Source: Polaribacter gangjinensis (GTDB taxonomy: Bacteria > Bacteroidota > Bacteroidia > Flavobacteriales > Flavobacteriaceae). Taken from it: a stretch of DNA of 64,000 bases. Every line of letters begins with the position of its first letter. Within the stretch, counting starts at the first letter, position 1. A program made the translations under genes and the position numbers. Where the stretch lies: NCBI RefSeq assembly GCF_038024125.1, contig NZ_CP150662.1, positions 2,001,501 to 2,065,500 of the forward strand, read 5' to 3'. Shown in pieces: positions 33,447 through 42,419 of this stretch. Under the pieces are notes generated by a model that worked only from the letters and a program-made list of their open reading frames with translations, had not been told where the DNA came from and ran no database searches.

Positions 33447-34028
33447 TTACCAAAACACTCTGTCAAGCATCATCTGAATTGAAAATCCTATTACAATTGA
33501 TGAGGTAACCAAAATCCAATCTCTTTTGGTTACTTTGGCAACATTTTGTAATAGGTAGCCAATTGTTAAAATTAGCAACACAATTATTACTTGTGCAGCT
33601 TCAATACCAAGAGCAAATTCTGCCAAGGGTACCAATTTATCATCTTCTTTGCCAATCATGGCTCTGAAATAATTAGAAAATCCAAGTCCGTGAATCAAGC
33701 CAAAAAATAAGGCAAAAATCAAATTGATGCTATCTTTTGTTTTGGATGTTTTTTTGGCATTGAAAATATTGGTTACACCTGTGATAAAAATGGTTACAGG
33801 AATTAAAAATTCGATGATTTCAACTTTTATATTGATGATTTCAAAAGCAGCTAACGTGAGTGAAAGTGAATGACCAATGGTAAAAAGAGTTACTAGCCAA
33901 AGTACTTTTTTCCATTCCGAAAAACTAAAAATAACCGCTAAAACTATCAAAAATAAAATGTGATCATAGGCTTTGATATCCAATACATGGAAAAGACCCA
34001 TTTCTGTATATAATCGAAAATCGTTCAT
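33447..34028 (-). CDS. HupE/UreJ-like membrane protein
   Basis: A 193-residue protein with about six membrane helices, of the HupE/UreJ-2 family. Histidine-bearing signatures are visible: LFHVLDIKAYDHILFLIVLAVIF near the N-terminus, LVTLFTIGHSLSLTLAAF in the middle, and LFFGLIHGLGFSNYF. The family is linked to nickel or cobalt transport in some members, but no nickel enzyme or hydrogenase is in the window, so the substrate here is open. It lies 42 bp upstream of the dCMP deaminase gene. Confidence 0.85.
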   Translation of the reverse strand: MNDFRLYTEMGLFHVLDIKAYDHILFLIVLAVIFSFSEWKKVLWLVTLFTIGHSLSLTLAAFEIINIKVEIIEFLIPVTIFITGVTNIFNAKKTSKTKDSINLIFALFFGLIHGLGFSNYFRAMIGKEDDKLVPLAEFALGIEAAQVIIVLLILTIGYLLQNVAKVTKRDWILVTSSIVIGFSIQMMLDRVFW

Positions 34029-34055
34029 AGAATCGTTGTTTTAAAGTGGCTCAAA

Positions 34056-34090
34056 GATAAAAACCTTATCAATTGAATGATAAGGTTTTT
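34056..34090 (-). terminator. terminator after DUF3078 gene
   Basis: AAAAACCTTATC (34059-34070) and GATAAGGTTTTT (34079-34090) form a 12-bp stem with an 8-base loop, 18 bp past the DUF3078 stop. It can work on both strands, but only the minus-strand gene needs it. Confidence 0.85.
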
Positions 34091-34107
34091 GGATTTTTTA
34101 TGATTTA

Positions 34108-35031
34108 TTAAAACGCATAACTCACACCAAACAACCAATAATTTTGGATTTTATTATCAATAGTACCAAAAGTTGCAGTTGTATCAGTTATTAAAGCATT
34201 GTTTAAGGCTTCTTGTTTGTTGTTTCGCAAACCAAATTCAAAACCTAATCCTAAACTTTTCCATAAATTGTATGAAAAAGAATTTGTCCAGTTCCAGTTT
34301 GATAAATTACTATCATTGTAACTTGTAAACACAGAAAGGTTTGATTTTACGTTTAATTTGTGATAAGTTGCGGTATAATCTGCCACCAATTTTGCTTCGG
34401 GAGAAGATTCGAAATCAGCATTACCTTTGCTAAACACAAAGTTGTAGTTTCCAGGATGTATCACAACCACTAATCTTTCAGTTGGTGTCCATGTAAAACC
34501 GACCCCAAAATCTAAAAATCCAGGATTGTTAAAATTGTCAATTAATGTGGTTCTATACTCTGCTAAAGCAGATACTGCCCATTTTTTATCCAATCTTCTA
34601 CCATATAAAGAGGTGATTGTAAAAACGTCTGTGGCAGTTTCAAAATCTTCATCACCAACAATTGCTTTATCATCTAATTTTACCCATCCTAAATTGATTC
34701 CTCCAGAATTTCTCCAGAAAAATTTATCTTCAATTAAATTGGCAAATCCGTTTACAGTAATACCAATATTACCTGCAGACGCATTTGGTGCGTTTCTAGA
34801 ATACCAATTGTTAAAGCCCGAAAAACTTGCGCCAATAGTACCAAAAGCGCCTTTTCTCCAACCATGAAGTGCGTTTATTTGTTTTTGGATAGCATCTGCT
34901 TTTGATTGTAATTTGGCAATAGAATCTTTTTTTGATGACAATTCTTTTTTAAGTTCGTCAGCAGTTTGTCCAAAAGAAATTATTGAAAATCCAAGAAAAA
35001 TTAGTGCGGATAGGAATTTTGTTTTTTTCAT
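34108..35031 (-). CDS. DUF3078 outer-membrane-like protein with coiled coil
   Basis: A 307-residue exported protein. It has a signal peptide (KFLSALIFLGFSIISFG before QTADE) and a short coiled coil (LKKELSSKKDSIAKLQSKADAIQKQI split: about 25-50). A DUF3078 beta-barrel-like domain follows with GASFSGFNNWYSRNAPNASAGNI, NSGGINLGWVKLDD and a final aromatic YWLFGVSYAF. The last residue is Phe, as in outer-membrane barrels. It is the second of two adjacent DUF3078 genes and the only one with the coiled coil. Function unknown. Confidence 0.88.
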   Translation of the reverse strand: MKKTKFLSALIFLGFSIISFGQTADELKKELSSKKDSIAKLQSKADAIQKQINALHGWRKGAFGTIGASFSGFNNWYSRNAPNASAGNIGITVNGFANLIEDKFFWRNSGGINLGWVKLDDKAIVGDEDFETATDVFTITSLYGRRLDKKWAVSALAEYRTTLIDNFNNPGFLDFGVGFTWTPTERLVVVIHPGNYNFVFSKGNADFESSPEAKLVADYTATYHKLNVKSNLSVFTSYNDSNLSNWNWTNSFSYNLWKSLGLGFEFGLRNNKQEALNNALITDTTATFGTIDNKIQNYWLFGVSYAF

Positions 35032-35064
35032 TTCGAAATTTTTTAAGTTGTGAAAATACTATTT

Positions 35065-35919
35065 TTAATATTTGGTTTTTTGATGAAAACTATAATTAAC
35101 ACCTAATCCAAATAATTGTCTAAACTGCACTCTACTTGAGGCATCATCATCCATAATTGTATGAAATGTCATATGCATTTTGAGATGCCTATTTACAATA
35201 AAACGAACATTTGTTTGATAGTCAACATCAACATTGCCAATGTTTGCTAAGTAATCAGTATATAATGTTAAAATATTTTCCATTTCAACATTTTCCATAA
35301 TTCCGAATTTATAATAGGATGAAAAGTTAAAACCCAAACTGAATGCCGTGTTTTTTCCTTCTTCAACACCAAATTTCCCTGAGAAAAAATCACTTACAAA
35401 CGTATATCTTGCAGTTGCAGGAGCAATATTAAAGTTTAAATCATTCGATTTTTTCCACAACATTCCAGGACCATACGTTAAATAGGCAGGAGATAAAAAT
35501 TCTGAAACCAATACTTTTGGGTCTTTTTTGTAATCAAAACCTTTGGTATATTGAGTTCTAAAATTTCCGATGAAAGACAAAAACCAATATTTTCCTGTTT
35601 TTAAGCCTAATAATGTATTAAGCTCAAAACGATCGTCTGTTTTTCTATATCCTTTATTGCTTATGTGGCTTAAACCGTAACTGGTAATAAGCCTCGTATC
35701 CCAATTGAGATTGTCTTTTTTGTAATTCAAATCATAATTGATATTGATATTTCCTGCAACCGTATTTTCACCTCCTGAAGCCCAATTAGAAAATGAAGAT
35801 TGATTAAAGATAAAAGCAAATCTTCCATGCATTTTCCACTTTGGAATGCTATCTGTTTTCTTTTGAGAAAATGAGTTTATAGTAAGTAATGAGAAAAGTA
35901 GAAAAATGATGTTTTTCAT
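35065..35919 (-). CDS. DUF3078 outer-membrane-like protein
   Basis: A 284-residue exported protein. It has a signal peptide (NIIFLLFSLLTINSFS before QKKTD) and the DUF3078 block FIFNQSSFSNWASGGENTVAGN. Alternating amphipathic strands follow (LNWDTRLITSYGLSHI, GKYWFLSFIGNFRTQYT). It matches its neighbour 33 bp downstream in layout (Ser-x-x-NW, GG) but lacks the coiled coil, so the pair probably arose by duplication. A barrel in the outer membrane is inferred from the strand pattern. Confidence 0.88.
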   Translation of the reverse strand: MKNIIFLLFSLLTINSFSQKKTDSIPKWKMHGRFAFIFNQSSFSNWASGGENTVAGNININYDLNYKKDNLNWDTRLITSYGLSHISNKGYRKTDDRFELNTLLGLKTGKYWFLSFIGNFRTQYTKGFDYKKDPKVLVSEFLSPAYLTYGPGMLWKKSNDLNFNIAPATARYTFVSDFFSGKFGVEEGKNTAFSLGFNFSSYYKFGIMENVEMENILTLYTDYLANIGNVDVDYQTNVRFIVNRHLKMHMTFHTIMDDDASSRVQFRQLFGLGVNYSFHQKTKY

Positions 35920-35989
35920 TCATTTTTTATTGAAAAAAACAAAAGTAAAATATTAATAGAAATAACGATTGCTTTTTTTAAAAATTGCG

Positions 35990-36499
35990 CTATTTTTTCA
36001 ATTTGTAAATTGGTACAGAAGAGCAAGCTTCTCCAAAAAGAATACTTTTTACAATCGGTTGCAATTTTTCAATTAAAAATGAAAAAGCAGCATCAGGAAC
36101 TGGTTTTTCTGAGCATCCTTTTACAATTACGGGCTTATCTTTAAATTCTTCAACAGGTAATTTTGCTATAATTTCTTGAAAAATAGTAGTTTCTAAAATA
36201 GTTATATCGCCAATAACTACTTTTTTGGCAAAAGGAACCAATTTAGAAGTAACTAACATCAATGCCCAAGAAGGAATAATGGCATCAGCAGTACAAGTTA
36301 CTGCCACAAAATTATCTTGATATTGAGTCCAATCATGTGCTTCAACAGCAGCTCTAAAATCTTTTTCTTTTAATATGAGCTCTTCAAAAAGCCAATTTTT
36401 AATATCAAACAAAACTCTTTTTCCTGAAGGGTACAAACGCTCTAAATCAATAGTTTTTAAAGCGCTATTGGCTACTTTATTGATGATTTCGTTTTCCAT
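35990..36499 (-). CDS. DUF2480 family protein
   Basis: A 169-residue cytoplasmic protein matching the Bacteroidota-specific DUF2480 family (ENEIINKVANSALKTIDLERLYP, VAVTCTADAIIPSWALMLVTS, KGCSEKPVPDAAFSFLIEKLQP). It commonly lies beside suf genes, as here, where the SufT-like and SufE genes are upstream on the same strand. Cysteines at the CTADA, GCSE and ACSS positions could bind a metal or cluster, but this is speculation. Role unknown. Confidence 0.88.
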   Translation of the reverse strand: MENEIINKVANSALKTIDLERLYPSGKRVLFDIKNWLFEELILKEKDFRAAVEAHDWTQYQDNFVAVTCTADAIIPSWALMLVTSKLVPFAKKVVIGDITILETTIFQEIIAKLPVEEFKDKPVIVKGCSEKPVPDAAFSFLIEKLQPIVKSILFGEACSSVPIYKLKK

Positions 36500-36512
36500 A
36501 TTTCAGTTCAAG

Positions 36513-36577
36513 GTTTAAAATTCAAAATTTAAAGTCTTATATCTACTGTCTACTGTCAACTGATTACTGCCTACTAA
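36513..36577. repeat. heptameric ACTG-type intergenic repeat
   Basis: Seven-base units run through 36541-36572: TCTACTG, TCTACTG, TCAACTG, ATTACTG, CCTACT-. An AT-rich lead-in (TTCAAAATTTAAAGT) precedes them. Like the block at 29424-29525 it fills a gap inside an otherwise tight gene string. Confidence 0.6.
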
Positions 36578-36898
36578 CTATAGCATTCCCAACTCTAATT
36601 TGGCTTCTTCACTCATCATTTCTGATGTCCAAGTTGGATCGAAAGTAATTTCTACCTCACAATTGTTGATTTCTTTCAGGGTTTTTATTTTTTCTTCAAC
36701 CTCTACAGGCAATGTTTCTGCTACAGGACAATTGGGTGAAGTTAAGGTCATTAAAATTTTTGCGTCATGTTCATCAGAGACAAACACATCGTAAATCAAT
36801 CCTAATTCATAAATATCAACAGGGATTTCTGGGTCGTAAATGGTTTTTAAAACACGGATGATTTTATCACCAATTTCGTCTAATTCTTTATCTGTCAT
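36578..36898 (-). CDS. SUF-linked DUF59 (MIP18/SufT-like) protein
   Basis: A 106-residue DUF59 protein of the SUF-system type that helps deliver Fe-S clusters to apo-proteins. Family blocks are VLKTIYDPEIPVDIYELGLIYDV and the conserved Cys in LTSPNCPVAETLP, ending in ITFDPTWTSEMMSEEAKLELGML. It is 11 bp downstream of sufE, so the two form an operon. The length is normal for the SUF-specific group, without the extra domain of PaaD. Confidence 0.93.
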   Translation of the reverse strand: MTDKELDEIGDKIIRVLKTIYDPEIPVDIYELGLIYDVFVSDEHDAKILMTLTSPNCPVAETLPVEVEEKIKTLKEINNCEVEITFDPTWTSEMMSEEAKLELGML

Positions 36899-36909
36899 CT
36901 TTAAAAATC

Positions 36910-37335
36910 TTAATTGGTTAATTTTGATTGTTGCGCAATGGCATACATTTTAATTTGTTTGATCATAGAAACCAACCCATTTGCTCTTGTTGGGGAAAGG
37001 TGTTCTTTTAACCCAATTTGGTCAATAAAATCAGTATCAGCAGCTAAAATATCAGCAGGTTTTTGCCCTGAATACACACGTAATAACAAAGCAACAATTC
37101 CTTTTGTTAAAATAGCATCACTATCTGCAGTAAAATTTACAGTATCGTTTTCTAATTCAGAAAAAAGCCACACTTTTGATTGGCAACCTTTTATTAAATT
37201 TTCATCCAACTTGTATTTTGAATCAATTAATGGCAAGGATTTTCCTAATTCAATAATATATTCATAACGTTGCATCCAATCATCAAACATCGAAAACTCA
37301 TCAATAATTTCTTCTTGTATTTCTTTAATAGTCAT
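36910..37335 (-). CDS. sufE: SufE, cysteine desulfurase activator
   Basis: Accepts persulfide sulfur from SufS and passes it to the SufBCD scaffold, 141 residues. Family blocks: EIIDEFSMFDDWMQRYEYIIELGKSLP near the N-terminus, the sulfur-accepting Cys51 in LIKGCQSKVWLF, and LSPTRANGLVSMIKQIK at the C-terminus. No sufB, sufC, sufD or sufS lies upstream; a divergent PfkB gene does. The core suf genes must therefore be elsewhere. Confidence 0.94.
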   Translation of the reverse strand: MTIKEIQEEIIDEFSMFDDWMQRYEYIIELGKSLPLIDSKYKLDENLIKGCQSKVWLFSELENDTVNFTADSDAILTKGIVALLLRVYSGQKPADILAADTDFIDQIGLKEHLSPTRANGLVSMIKQIKMYAIAQQSKLTN

Positions 37336-37494
37336 TTTTTTAAACTTATTTTTGCGCCTTAAAATTGATTTGCATCTTGGATGTGCAAAATTACTGATAA
37401 AAATTAAATTAATCTAAATAACAGCAACTTTCAATGAAGCTGTTTACAAAAGTTTTAACAAAGATTTTTATTCAGCATACAAAAATTAATAAAA

Positions 37495-38421
37495 ATGAGT
37501 AAACTATTGGCAGTTGGCACTGTTGCTTTTGATGCAATTGAAACGCCTTTTGGAAAAACAGCTAAAATTTTAGGTGGTTCAGGTACATTTGTGGGTTTGG
37601 CTGCAAGTCAGTTTGGCATTCAAACAGGCATTGTTTCTGTGGTTGGAGGAGATTTTCCTGAAGCCTATTTAACCATGATGAATGATAAAGGAATTAATAC
37701 TGATGGCATTGAAATCATCAAAACTGGAAAAACTTTTTTCTGGAGTGGACGTTATCATAATGACATGAATTCTAGAGATACTTTGATTACTGAATTGAAT
37801 GTTTTAGAAGATTTTAAACCTGTAGTTCCTGAAAGGTTTAAAGATGCAAAAATTGTGATGTTGGGAAACTTACATCCTTTAGTACAAGCTTCTGTTCTTG
37901 ATCAAATGACGGTAAAACCAACGTTGATTGTTTTAGACACCATGAATTTTTGGATGAATATTGCTTTAGAAGAATTGCATGCAGTTTTAAAAAGAGTTGA
38001 TGTGATAACTATTAACGATGAAGAAGCACGTCAACTTTCTGGTGAATATTCTTTGGTAAATGCTGCAAAAAAAATCCATGAAATGGGTCCGAAATATGTG
38101 GTGATTAAAAAAGGAGAACATGGAGCTTTGTTATTCAATGAAGGAAATATGTTTTTTGCACCAGCTTTGCCATTGGCAGAAGTTTTTGATCCAACTGGAG
38201 CAGGAGATACTTTTGCAGGAGGTTTTTGTGGATATCTAGCAAAAACCGAAGATATTTCATTTGAAAACATGAAAAATGCCATTATTTACGGTTCGAATTT
38301 AGCCTCGTTTTGCGTGGAAAAATTCGGCACAGAACGAATGCAGGATTTAACAACATCCGAAGTTACCAATCGTTTACAAGCGTTTAAGGAATTGACACAA
38401 TTTGACATAAAAATATCGTAA
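37495..38421 (+). CDS. PfkB-family sugar or nucleoside kinase
   Basis: A 308-residue ribokinase-fold kinase. It has the N-terminal Gly-Gly region ILGGSGTFVGLAASQFG and the C-terminal signature VFDPTGAGDTFAGGFCGYL with catalytic Asp238. Substrate-lid residues differ from ribokinase and adenosine kinase, so the substrate is unclear. It is 66 bp upstream of the PurF-like gene with a terminator between. That pairing recurs in Flavobacteriaceae and hints at a nucleotide-linked role (inference). Confidence 0.88.
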   Translation: MSKLLAVGTVAFDAIETPFGKTAKILGGSGTFVGLAASQFGIQTGIVSVVGGDFPEAYLTMMNDKGINTDGIEIIKTGKTFFWSGRYHNDMNSRDTLITELNVLEDFKPVVPERFKDAKIVMLGNLHPLVQASVLDQMTVKPTLIVLDTMNFWMNIALEELHAVLKRVDVITINDEEARQLSGEYSLVNAAKKIHEMGPKYVVIKKGEHGALLFNEGNMFFAPALPLAEVFDPTGAGDTFAGGFCGYLAKTEDISFENMKNAIIYGSNLASFCVEKFGTERMQDLTTSEVTNRLQAFKELTQFDIKIS

Positions 38422-38425
38422 TTTT

Positions 38426-38457
38426 AATCCGCAGTTTTTTCGCTGCGGATTTTTTTA
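38426..38457 (+). terminator. terminator after PfkB gene
   Basis: AATCCGCAG (38426-38434) pairs with CTGCGGATT (38443-38451), followed by a T run. It begins 5 bp after the stop. Confidence 0.9.
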
Positions 38458-38487
38458 TTAACACAATTAAAATAATTTAGTAAAAAA

Positions 38488-40386
38488 ATGAGTGATGCTA
38501 TCAAACATGAATGTGGAATTGCATTGGTTCGATTAAAAAAACCGCTACAATTTTATAAAGACAAATACGGTTCGGCTTTTTACGGAATCAATAAAATGTA
38601 TTTGTTGATGGAAAAACAGCACAATCGTGGTCAAGATGGTGCAGGTTTTGCAAGCATCAAATTCAATGTTGAGCCAGGAACGAGATATATAAGTAGAGTT
38701 CGTTCTAATCAAGCACAACCAATTCAAGATATTTTTGCACAAATTAACGAACGCATTAATAGTGTTTTTGAGGAATTTCCGGAAAAGAAAGATGATGTAA
38801 AATGGCAAGAAGAAAACATGCCTTACATTGGAAACTTATTTTTAGGTCACGTTCGTTATGGAACTTTTGGCAAAAATAGTATAGAAAGTGTGCATCCTTT
38901 TTTGCGTCAAAGCAACTGGAAACATAAAAATTTAATTGTTGCAGGAAACTTTAACATGACAAATTCCAATCAAATTTTAGAGGAATTGATTGAGTTGGGC
39001 CAACATCCAAAAGAATTTACAGATACTGTAACTGTGATGGAAAAAATCGGACACTTTTTGGAAGATGAAGTGGCGAAATTGTATCAAGAAGCTAAAAAAG
39101 AAGGATTCAATAAAAGAGAAGCTTCTCCGTATATAGAAGAAAATTTGAGTTTGAAAAAAGTACTCAAAAGATCATCAAAAAGTTGGGATGGAGGTTATGC
39201 AATGGCTGGTTTGGTTGGTCATGGAGATGCATTTGTGTTGAGAGATCCAAATGGAATAAGACCTACTTTTTTCTTTGAAAATGATGAAATTGTAGCTGTT
39301 GCATCAGAAAGACCTGTAATACAAACTGTTTTTAATGTAAAAATTGAAGATGTTCAAGAATTAGAACCTGGACATGCACTGATTATCAAAAAAAGTGGTA
39401 AAACTTCTATCAAAAAAGTGAATGAACCTGGGCAAAAAAAATCTTGTTCTTTTGAACGAATTTACTTTTCCAGAGGAAGTGATGCAAGCATTTATCAAGA
39501 GAGAAAAAACCTTGGAAAATATGTTTTTCCACAAGTTTTAAAATCGATTAAAAGCGATGTTTCAAACACCGTTTTTTCATACATTCCTAATACAGCAGAG
39601 ACTTCGTTTTATGGAATGACAGAAGCTGCAGAAGATTTATTGAATGAACAAAAAACAGCCAAAATTTTAGCAGGTGGCAAAAATTTATCAGCAGCAATGG
39701 TTACTGAAATTTTATCAGAAAGACCTCGTTTTGAAAAAATAGCCATTAAAGATGCAAAATTAAGAACCTTTATTGCGGACGATAGTTCAAGAGATGATTT
39801 GGTTGAACATGTTTATGATGTAACATACGGAGTTGTAAAACCAACTGATAATTTGGTAATTATTGATGATAGTATTGTAAGAGGAACCACTTTAAAGAAA
39901 AGTATTATTCGAATTTTAGACAGGTTGCAACCTAAAAAAATAGTAATTGTTTCTTCAGCACCACAAATTCGTTATCCTGATTGTTACGGAATTGACATGG
40001 CAAGAATTGATGCATTTATTGCATTTAAAGCAGCTTTAGAATTGCTGAAAGATCAAAATAAGTATCATATTGTTGACGAAGTTTATAAAAAATGCAAAGA
40101 GCAGCAATCAAAAAAAGATGTAGAAATTATCAATTATGTCAAAGAAATTTACAAACCTTTTACAGCAGAGCAAATTTCAGCTAAAATTGCAGAAATGCTA
40201 AAAACGGACGATATCAATGCTGAAGTAGAAGTAATTTATCAAACAATTGAAGGCTTGCACAAAGCGTGTCCAAATCATTTAGGCGATTGGTATTTTACAG
40301 GGAATTATCCAACTCCTGGAGGTCATAGGGTTGTAAATCAGGCATTTATCAATTTTTATGAAGGAAATGACAAACGCGCTTATTAA
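38488..40386 (+). CDS. PurF-like class II glutamine amidotransferase/phosphoribosyltransferase
   Basis: A 632-residue protein combining an N-terminal glutaminase and a C-terminal PRTase, as in amidophosphoribosyltransferase. The N-terminal nucleophile Cys lies at residue 9 (HECGIALVRL) behind an eight-residue leader. RGQDGAGFAS, VRYGTFG and NFNMTNSNQI follow. The PRPP-binding loop is NLVIIDDSIVRGTTLKKS (about 455-470). It is over 120 residues longer than standard PurF (about 500), with extra length in the interdomain region and C-terminus. It may be the main PurF or a paralogue; a canonical purF elsewhere would decide. Confidence 0.88.
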   Translation: MSDAIKHECGIALVRLKKPLQFYKDKYGSAFYGINKMYLLMEKQHNRGQDGAGFASIKFNVEPGTRYISRVRSNQAQPIQDIFAQINERINSVFEEFPEKKDDVKWQEENMPYIGNLFLGHVRYGTFGKNSIESVHPFLRQSNWKHKNLIVAGNFNMTNSNQILEELIELGQHPKEFTDTVTVMEKIGHFLEDEVAKLYQEAKKEGFNKREASPYIEENLSLKKVLKRSSKSWDGGYAMAGLVGHGDAFVLRDPNGIRPTFFFENDEIVAVASERPVIQTVFNVKIEDVQELEPGHALIIKKSGKTSIKKVNEPGQKKSCSFERIYFSRGSDASIYQERKNLGKYVFPQVLKSIKSDVSNTVFSYIPNTAETSFYGMTEAAEDLLNEQKTAKILAGGKNLSAAMVTEILSERPRFEKIAIKDAKLRTFIADDSSRDDLVEHVYDVTYGVVKPTDNLVIIDDSIVRGTTLKKSIIRILDRLQPKKIVIVSSAPQIRYPDCYGIDMARIDAFIAFKAALELLKDQNKYHIVDEVYKKCKEQQSKKDVEIINYVKEIYKPFTAEQISAKIAEMLKTDDINAEVEVIYQTIEGLHKACPNHLGDWYFTGNYPTPGGHRVVNQAFINFYEGNDKRAY

Positions 40387-40407
40387 AACAATTATTGATT
40401 TAACGAT

Positions 40408-40440
40408 AAAAAAGCATCCAAATTTTGGATGCTTTTTTTG
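40408..40440 (+). terminator. terminator after PurF-like gene
   Basis: AAAGCATCCAAA (40411-40422) pairs with the TTTGGATGCTTT that follows (to 40434), ending in a T tract. Confidence 0.9.
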
Positions 40441-40477
40441 TTTTTATGAACTCAAATTTCACATCTGAGTGAGATAC

Positions 40478-40496
40478 TAAAAAAGGCAACGCCTTT
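40478..40496 (-). terminator. terminator overlapping the sod stop codon
   Basis: On the minus strand AAAGGC-GTT-GCCTTT forms a 6-bp stem ending in a run of T. The stem includes two bases of the sod stop codon (40495-40497). Compact and weaker than the other terminators here. Confidence 0.65.
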
Positions 40497-41103
40497 ATTT
40501 TGCAGCAGCATAACGTCTTTCAACTTCATTCCAGTTAATCACTTTAAAGAAAGCATTGATATAATCTGGTCTTCTGTTTTGATAATTTAAATAGTATGCA
40601 TGTTCCCAAACATCCAATCCTAAAATTGGTGTTCCACCACATGATACTCCTGGCATTAAAGGATTGTCTTGATTTGGTGTTGAACAAACCTCAACTTTTC
40701 CTCCTTTGTGAACACATAACCAAGCCCAACCTGAACCAAATTGAGTTGCAGCAGCTTTGCTAAATGCTTCAATAAATGCATCTTTTGAACCAAATTCAGC
40801 CTCAATAGCATCTTTTAATTCGCCAGATAAATAGCCTCTATCTTCAGGATTCATCACTGTCCAAAACAAATTATGATTGTAAAAACCACCACCATTATTA
40901 CGAACAGCGCCATTTTTCATATCTAAATTTGTCAAAATATCTTCAATTGATTTTCCTTCTAAATCAGTTCCTGCAATTGCGTTATTTAAGTTGTTTGTGT
41001 ATGCTTGGTGATGTTTTGTATGGTGAATTTCCATTGTTCTTGCATCAATATTTGGTTCTAATGCGTCATAAGCATATCCTAATTCTGGTAATTGAAAAGC
41101 CAT
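40495..41103 (-). CDS. sodB: superoxide dismutase, Fe/Mn type
   Basis: Converts superoxide to H2O2 and O2, 202 residues, cytoplasmic. Metal ligands are His27 ([15 protein letters not shown]), the His of [13 protein letters not shown], and the Asp and His of [21 protein letters not shown]. Length and sequence match the Fe/Mn family; the metal preference cannot be set firmly from sequence. It fits the oxidative-stress theme of the bat operon but is not linked to it. Single-gene unit with its own terminator. Confidence 0.95.
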   Translation of the reverse strand: MAFQLPELGYAYDALEPNIDARTMEIHHTKHHQAYTNNLNNAIAGTDLEGKSIEDILTNLDMKNGAVRNNGGGFYNHNLFWTVMNPEDRGYLSGELKDAIEAEFGSKDAFIEAFSKAAATQFGSGWAWLCVHKGGKVEVCSTPNQDNPLMPGVSCGGTPILGLDVWEHAYYLNYQNRRPDYINAFFKVINWNEVERRYAAAK

Positions 41104-41213
41104 TTTTATATGTTTTAAAAGTTAATATATATTTGAAAATGTAAATTTAGCTATTATATAAAGGTTTTCCAAGAAGTTTCTGTTTTGATATCTGATAACT
41201 GTATAGAAAGTGT

Positions 41214-42224
41214 TTATTCCCCAAATTCGCGCATAAACTGTTCTGCTTTTTCAACCATTTTTTTACTTCCGCAAATAAACGGAACTCTTTGATGCAATGA
41301 AGTTGGTTGCACATCTAAAGTTCTTGTATATCCATCAGACGATTTTCCTCCTGCTTGTTCAGCCAAAAAAGCCATAGGATTACATTCGTATAACAAACGC
41401 AATTTTCCATCAGGATTTCTAGAACCTTTTGGATACATATAAATGCCACCTTTGATCATATTTCTGTGAAAATCAGATACTAACGAACCAATATATCTAC
41501 TTGTATAAGGTCTGTCTTCAGCTTCTTCTTGACAATATTTGATGTATTTTTTAATTCCCAATGGAAAATCTAAATAATTCCCTTCATTTACAGAATAGAT
41601 TGTTCCTGATTCTGGAAAAGTCATATTTGGATGTGATAAGTAAAAAGAGCCAATTGCAGGATTTAAGGTAAATCCATTTACGCCATGACCAGTTGTGTAA
41701 ACCAACATAGTTGAAGTTCCATACACAATATATCCAGCAGCTACTTGTTCACTTCCTTTTTGCAGAAAATCTTCCATAGTTACAGGTGTTCCAACAGGAG
41801 TTACGCGTCTGTAAATAGAAAAAATCGTTCCTACAGAAACATTTACATCAATATTTGATGAACCATCTAAAGGATCAATCAAAACCACATATTTATTTTG
41901 ATGTTTTTCATCTTGACTGTTGATTGAAATAAAATCGTCTTCTTCTTCACTTGCAATTCCACAAACAATGTTTCTTTTTGTTAAGGTTTGAATAAATATT
42001 TCATTGGCATAAACATCTAATTTTTGTTGATTTTCTCCTTGAATATTTACATCTCCTGCAGCTCCCAAAATATCAACCAAACCAGCTTTATTTACTTCGT
42101 GATTGACTACTTTTGCGGCCAATCTGAGTGAGTTTAACAATCTAGAAAGTTCGCCAGAAGTGTATCTGAATGAAGATTGATTTTCAATAATAAATTCTCC
42201 TAAAGTTTGGTGTTTTGTTGACAT
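41214..42224 (-). CDS. fbp: fructose-1,6-bisphosphatase class 1
   Basis: Gluconeogenic enzyme that dephosphorylates fructose 1,6-bisphosphate, 336 residues. The metal and substrate signature [22 protein letters not shown] is intact, as is EEDDFIS (metal Glu) and the substrate-binding [23 protein letters not shown]. Start at ATG 42224 ([10 protein letters not shown] follows). Its presence fits growth on non-sugar carbon such as amino acids, and assimilation through gluconeogenesis. Confidence 0.96.
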   Translation of the reverse strand: MSTKHQTLGEFIIENQSSFRYTSGELSRLLNSLRLAAKVVNHEVNKAGLVDILGAAGDVNIQGENQQKLDVYANEIFIQTLTKRNIVCGIASEEEDDFISINSQDEKHQNKYVVLIDPLDGSSNIDVNVSVGTIFSIYRRVTPVGTPVTMEDFLQKGSEQVAAGYIVYGTSTMLVYTTGHGVNGFTLNPAIGSFYLSHPNMTFPESGTIYSVNEGNYLDFPLGIKKYIKYCQEEAEDRPYTSRYIGSLVSDFHRNMIKGGIYMYPKGSRNPDGKLRLLYECNPMAFLAEQAGGKSSDGYTRTLDVQPTSLHQRVPFICGSKKMVEKAEQFMREFGE

Positions 42225-42373
42225 GCAGTATTTTTTTGATTGATGCTACAAAGATGACATCTTTTTAGAAAAACTACAACGATTTAGTGCTGTTTTTACA
42301 TCTTTTTTTAGTGAAAATTCATGCTGTAAAAATTCAACATTATAGGTTATTTTGTCAAAAAATTTCTGAAAAT

Positions 42374-42403
42374 TTTGCTCCGATTGAAAATGATTTACAT
42401 TTG
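42374..42403 (+). promoter_or_regulatory. promoter for GNAT-ask operon
   Basis: TTTG (42374-42377), an 18-bp spacer, then TACATTTG (42396-42403): a full match to the Bacteroidota consensus TTTG-N17-23-TAnnTTTG. The expected transcription start is about 10 bp before the ATG at 42420. Confidence 0.7.
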
Positions 42404-42419
42404 CTAAAAATTTATATAA

